A stretch of 41,907 nucleotides of DNA from positions 1 through 41,907 of the forward strand of contig JAZOPS010000021.1 in the NCBI GenBank assembly GCA_045655645.1. The letters are read 5' to 3'. Of the stretch, positions 41,686-41,907 are shown piece by piece. The notes beneath the pieces were generated by a model. The model was not told where the DNA came from, made no database searches, and worked only from the letters and a program-made list of their open reading frames with translations. Numbering within the stretch: position 1 is the stretch's first letter; each line of letters begins with the position of its first letter. The translations under genes were made by a program, and so were the position numbers. The DNA is from Fimenecus sp045655645. Lineage in GTDB: Bacteria > Bacillota > Clostridia > Oscillospirales > Acutalibacteraceae.

Positions 41686-41907
41686 ATGGCAAAGGTAATT
41701 GGTATTGACTTAGGTACAACAAACTCATGTGTAGCAGTAATCGAAGGTGGCGAACCTGTAGTTATCGCTAATGCTGAAGGTGCTAGAACAACTCCATCGG
41801 TTGTAGCATTCTCAAAAACAGGCGAAAGAATGGTTGGTCAGGTTGCAAAGCGTCAGGCTATCACAAACCCTGACAGAACAATCGCATCAATCAAAAGACA
41901 CATGGGT
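41686..41907 (+). CDS. dnaK: Chaperone DnaK (Hsp70), 5' part, cut by the window end
   Basis: Seventy-four codons are visible, beginning MAKVIGIDLGTTNSCVAV, the phosphate-1 motif of the Hsp70 ATPase domain, then EGARTTPSVVAF and the start of the RQAITNP region. AGGAGG lies 8-9 nt before ATG 41686. It follows grpE by 55 bp with no terminator. The reading frame is open to base 41907. Confidence 0.98.
   Translation, partial: MAKVIGIDLGTTNSCVAVIEGGEPVVIANAEGARTTPSVVAFSKTGERMVGQVAKRQAITNPDRTIASIKRHMG

Overview
The window is AT-rich chromosomal DNA with strong Shine-Dalgarno sites, T-box leaders, an M-box, a CIRCE-controlled hrcA-grpE-dnaK operon and GPH-type sugar symporters. Together these point to an anaerobic clostridial Firmicute, most likely a gut or rumen member of the Ruminococcaceae/Oscillospiraceae. 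A cohesin-domain surface protein and intracellular fucosidase and galactosidase fit that lifestyle. I see no phage, insertion sequence or CRISPR array.

Region by region. 1-2.1 kb: a T-box leader (apparent Phe specifier UUC) reads into an arylacetate-CoA ligase (PaaK family) and a double-ACT protein. 2.1-5.8 kb: a secreted alpha/beta-hydrolase lipoprotein, a CAU-anticodon tRNA beside a duplicated and rearranged tRNA fragment carrying two hairpins, a class B PBP with an altered KTG box, and a PAP2 phosphatase. 5.9-10.1 kb: two GPH symporters and a BspA-type leucine-rich-repeat lipoprotein. 10.3-11.5 kb: a Ca2+/Na+ antiporter gene behind a structured leader that looks like an undescribed transcription-terminating riboswitch. 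11.5-15.8 kb: an L-fucose operon, fucI-fucA-fucU-kinase. 16.0-16.8 kb: tRNA-Leu(UAA) and a DUF4375 protein. 16.8-19.7 kb: a Crp/Fnr-type regulator with a complete NitT/TauT-type ABC importer. 20-21.2 kb: a CPA2 cation/proton antiporter. 21.4-27.2 kb: an operon of GH2 beta-galactosidase, GNAT acetyltransferase and GH95 alpha-fucosidase. 27.4-31 kb: a stand-alone E2-type acyltransferase and a third GPH symporter with a tail of about 314 residues. 31.2-32.9 kb: M-box, a 22-codon leader ORF and mgtE. 33-37.7 kb: a membrane-anchored cohesin/Ig-like protein, an unknown helical protein, a PHP phosphoesterase and a membrane-tailed metallophosphoesterase. 37.7-41.9 kb: thrS behind a Thr T-box, then hrcA, grpE and the start of dnaK.

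How the genes may work together: the glycosidases lack signal peptides, so fucosylated galactosides would be imported intact (the GPH symporters are candidates), cut in the cytoplasm by GH95 and GH2, and the fucose passed through FucU, FucI, the kinase and FucA to dihydroxyacetone phosphate and lactaldehyde. The window is also rich in RNA-level control: two T-boxes, one M-box, one candidate new riboswitch, a possible leader-peptide attenuator and an RBS-sequestering hairpin. The strongest candidates for something undescribed are the antiporter leader (11351-11466) and the region between the M-box and mgtE (31440-31570).
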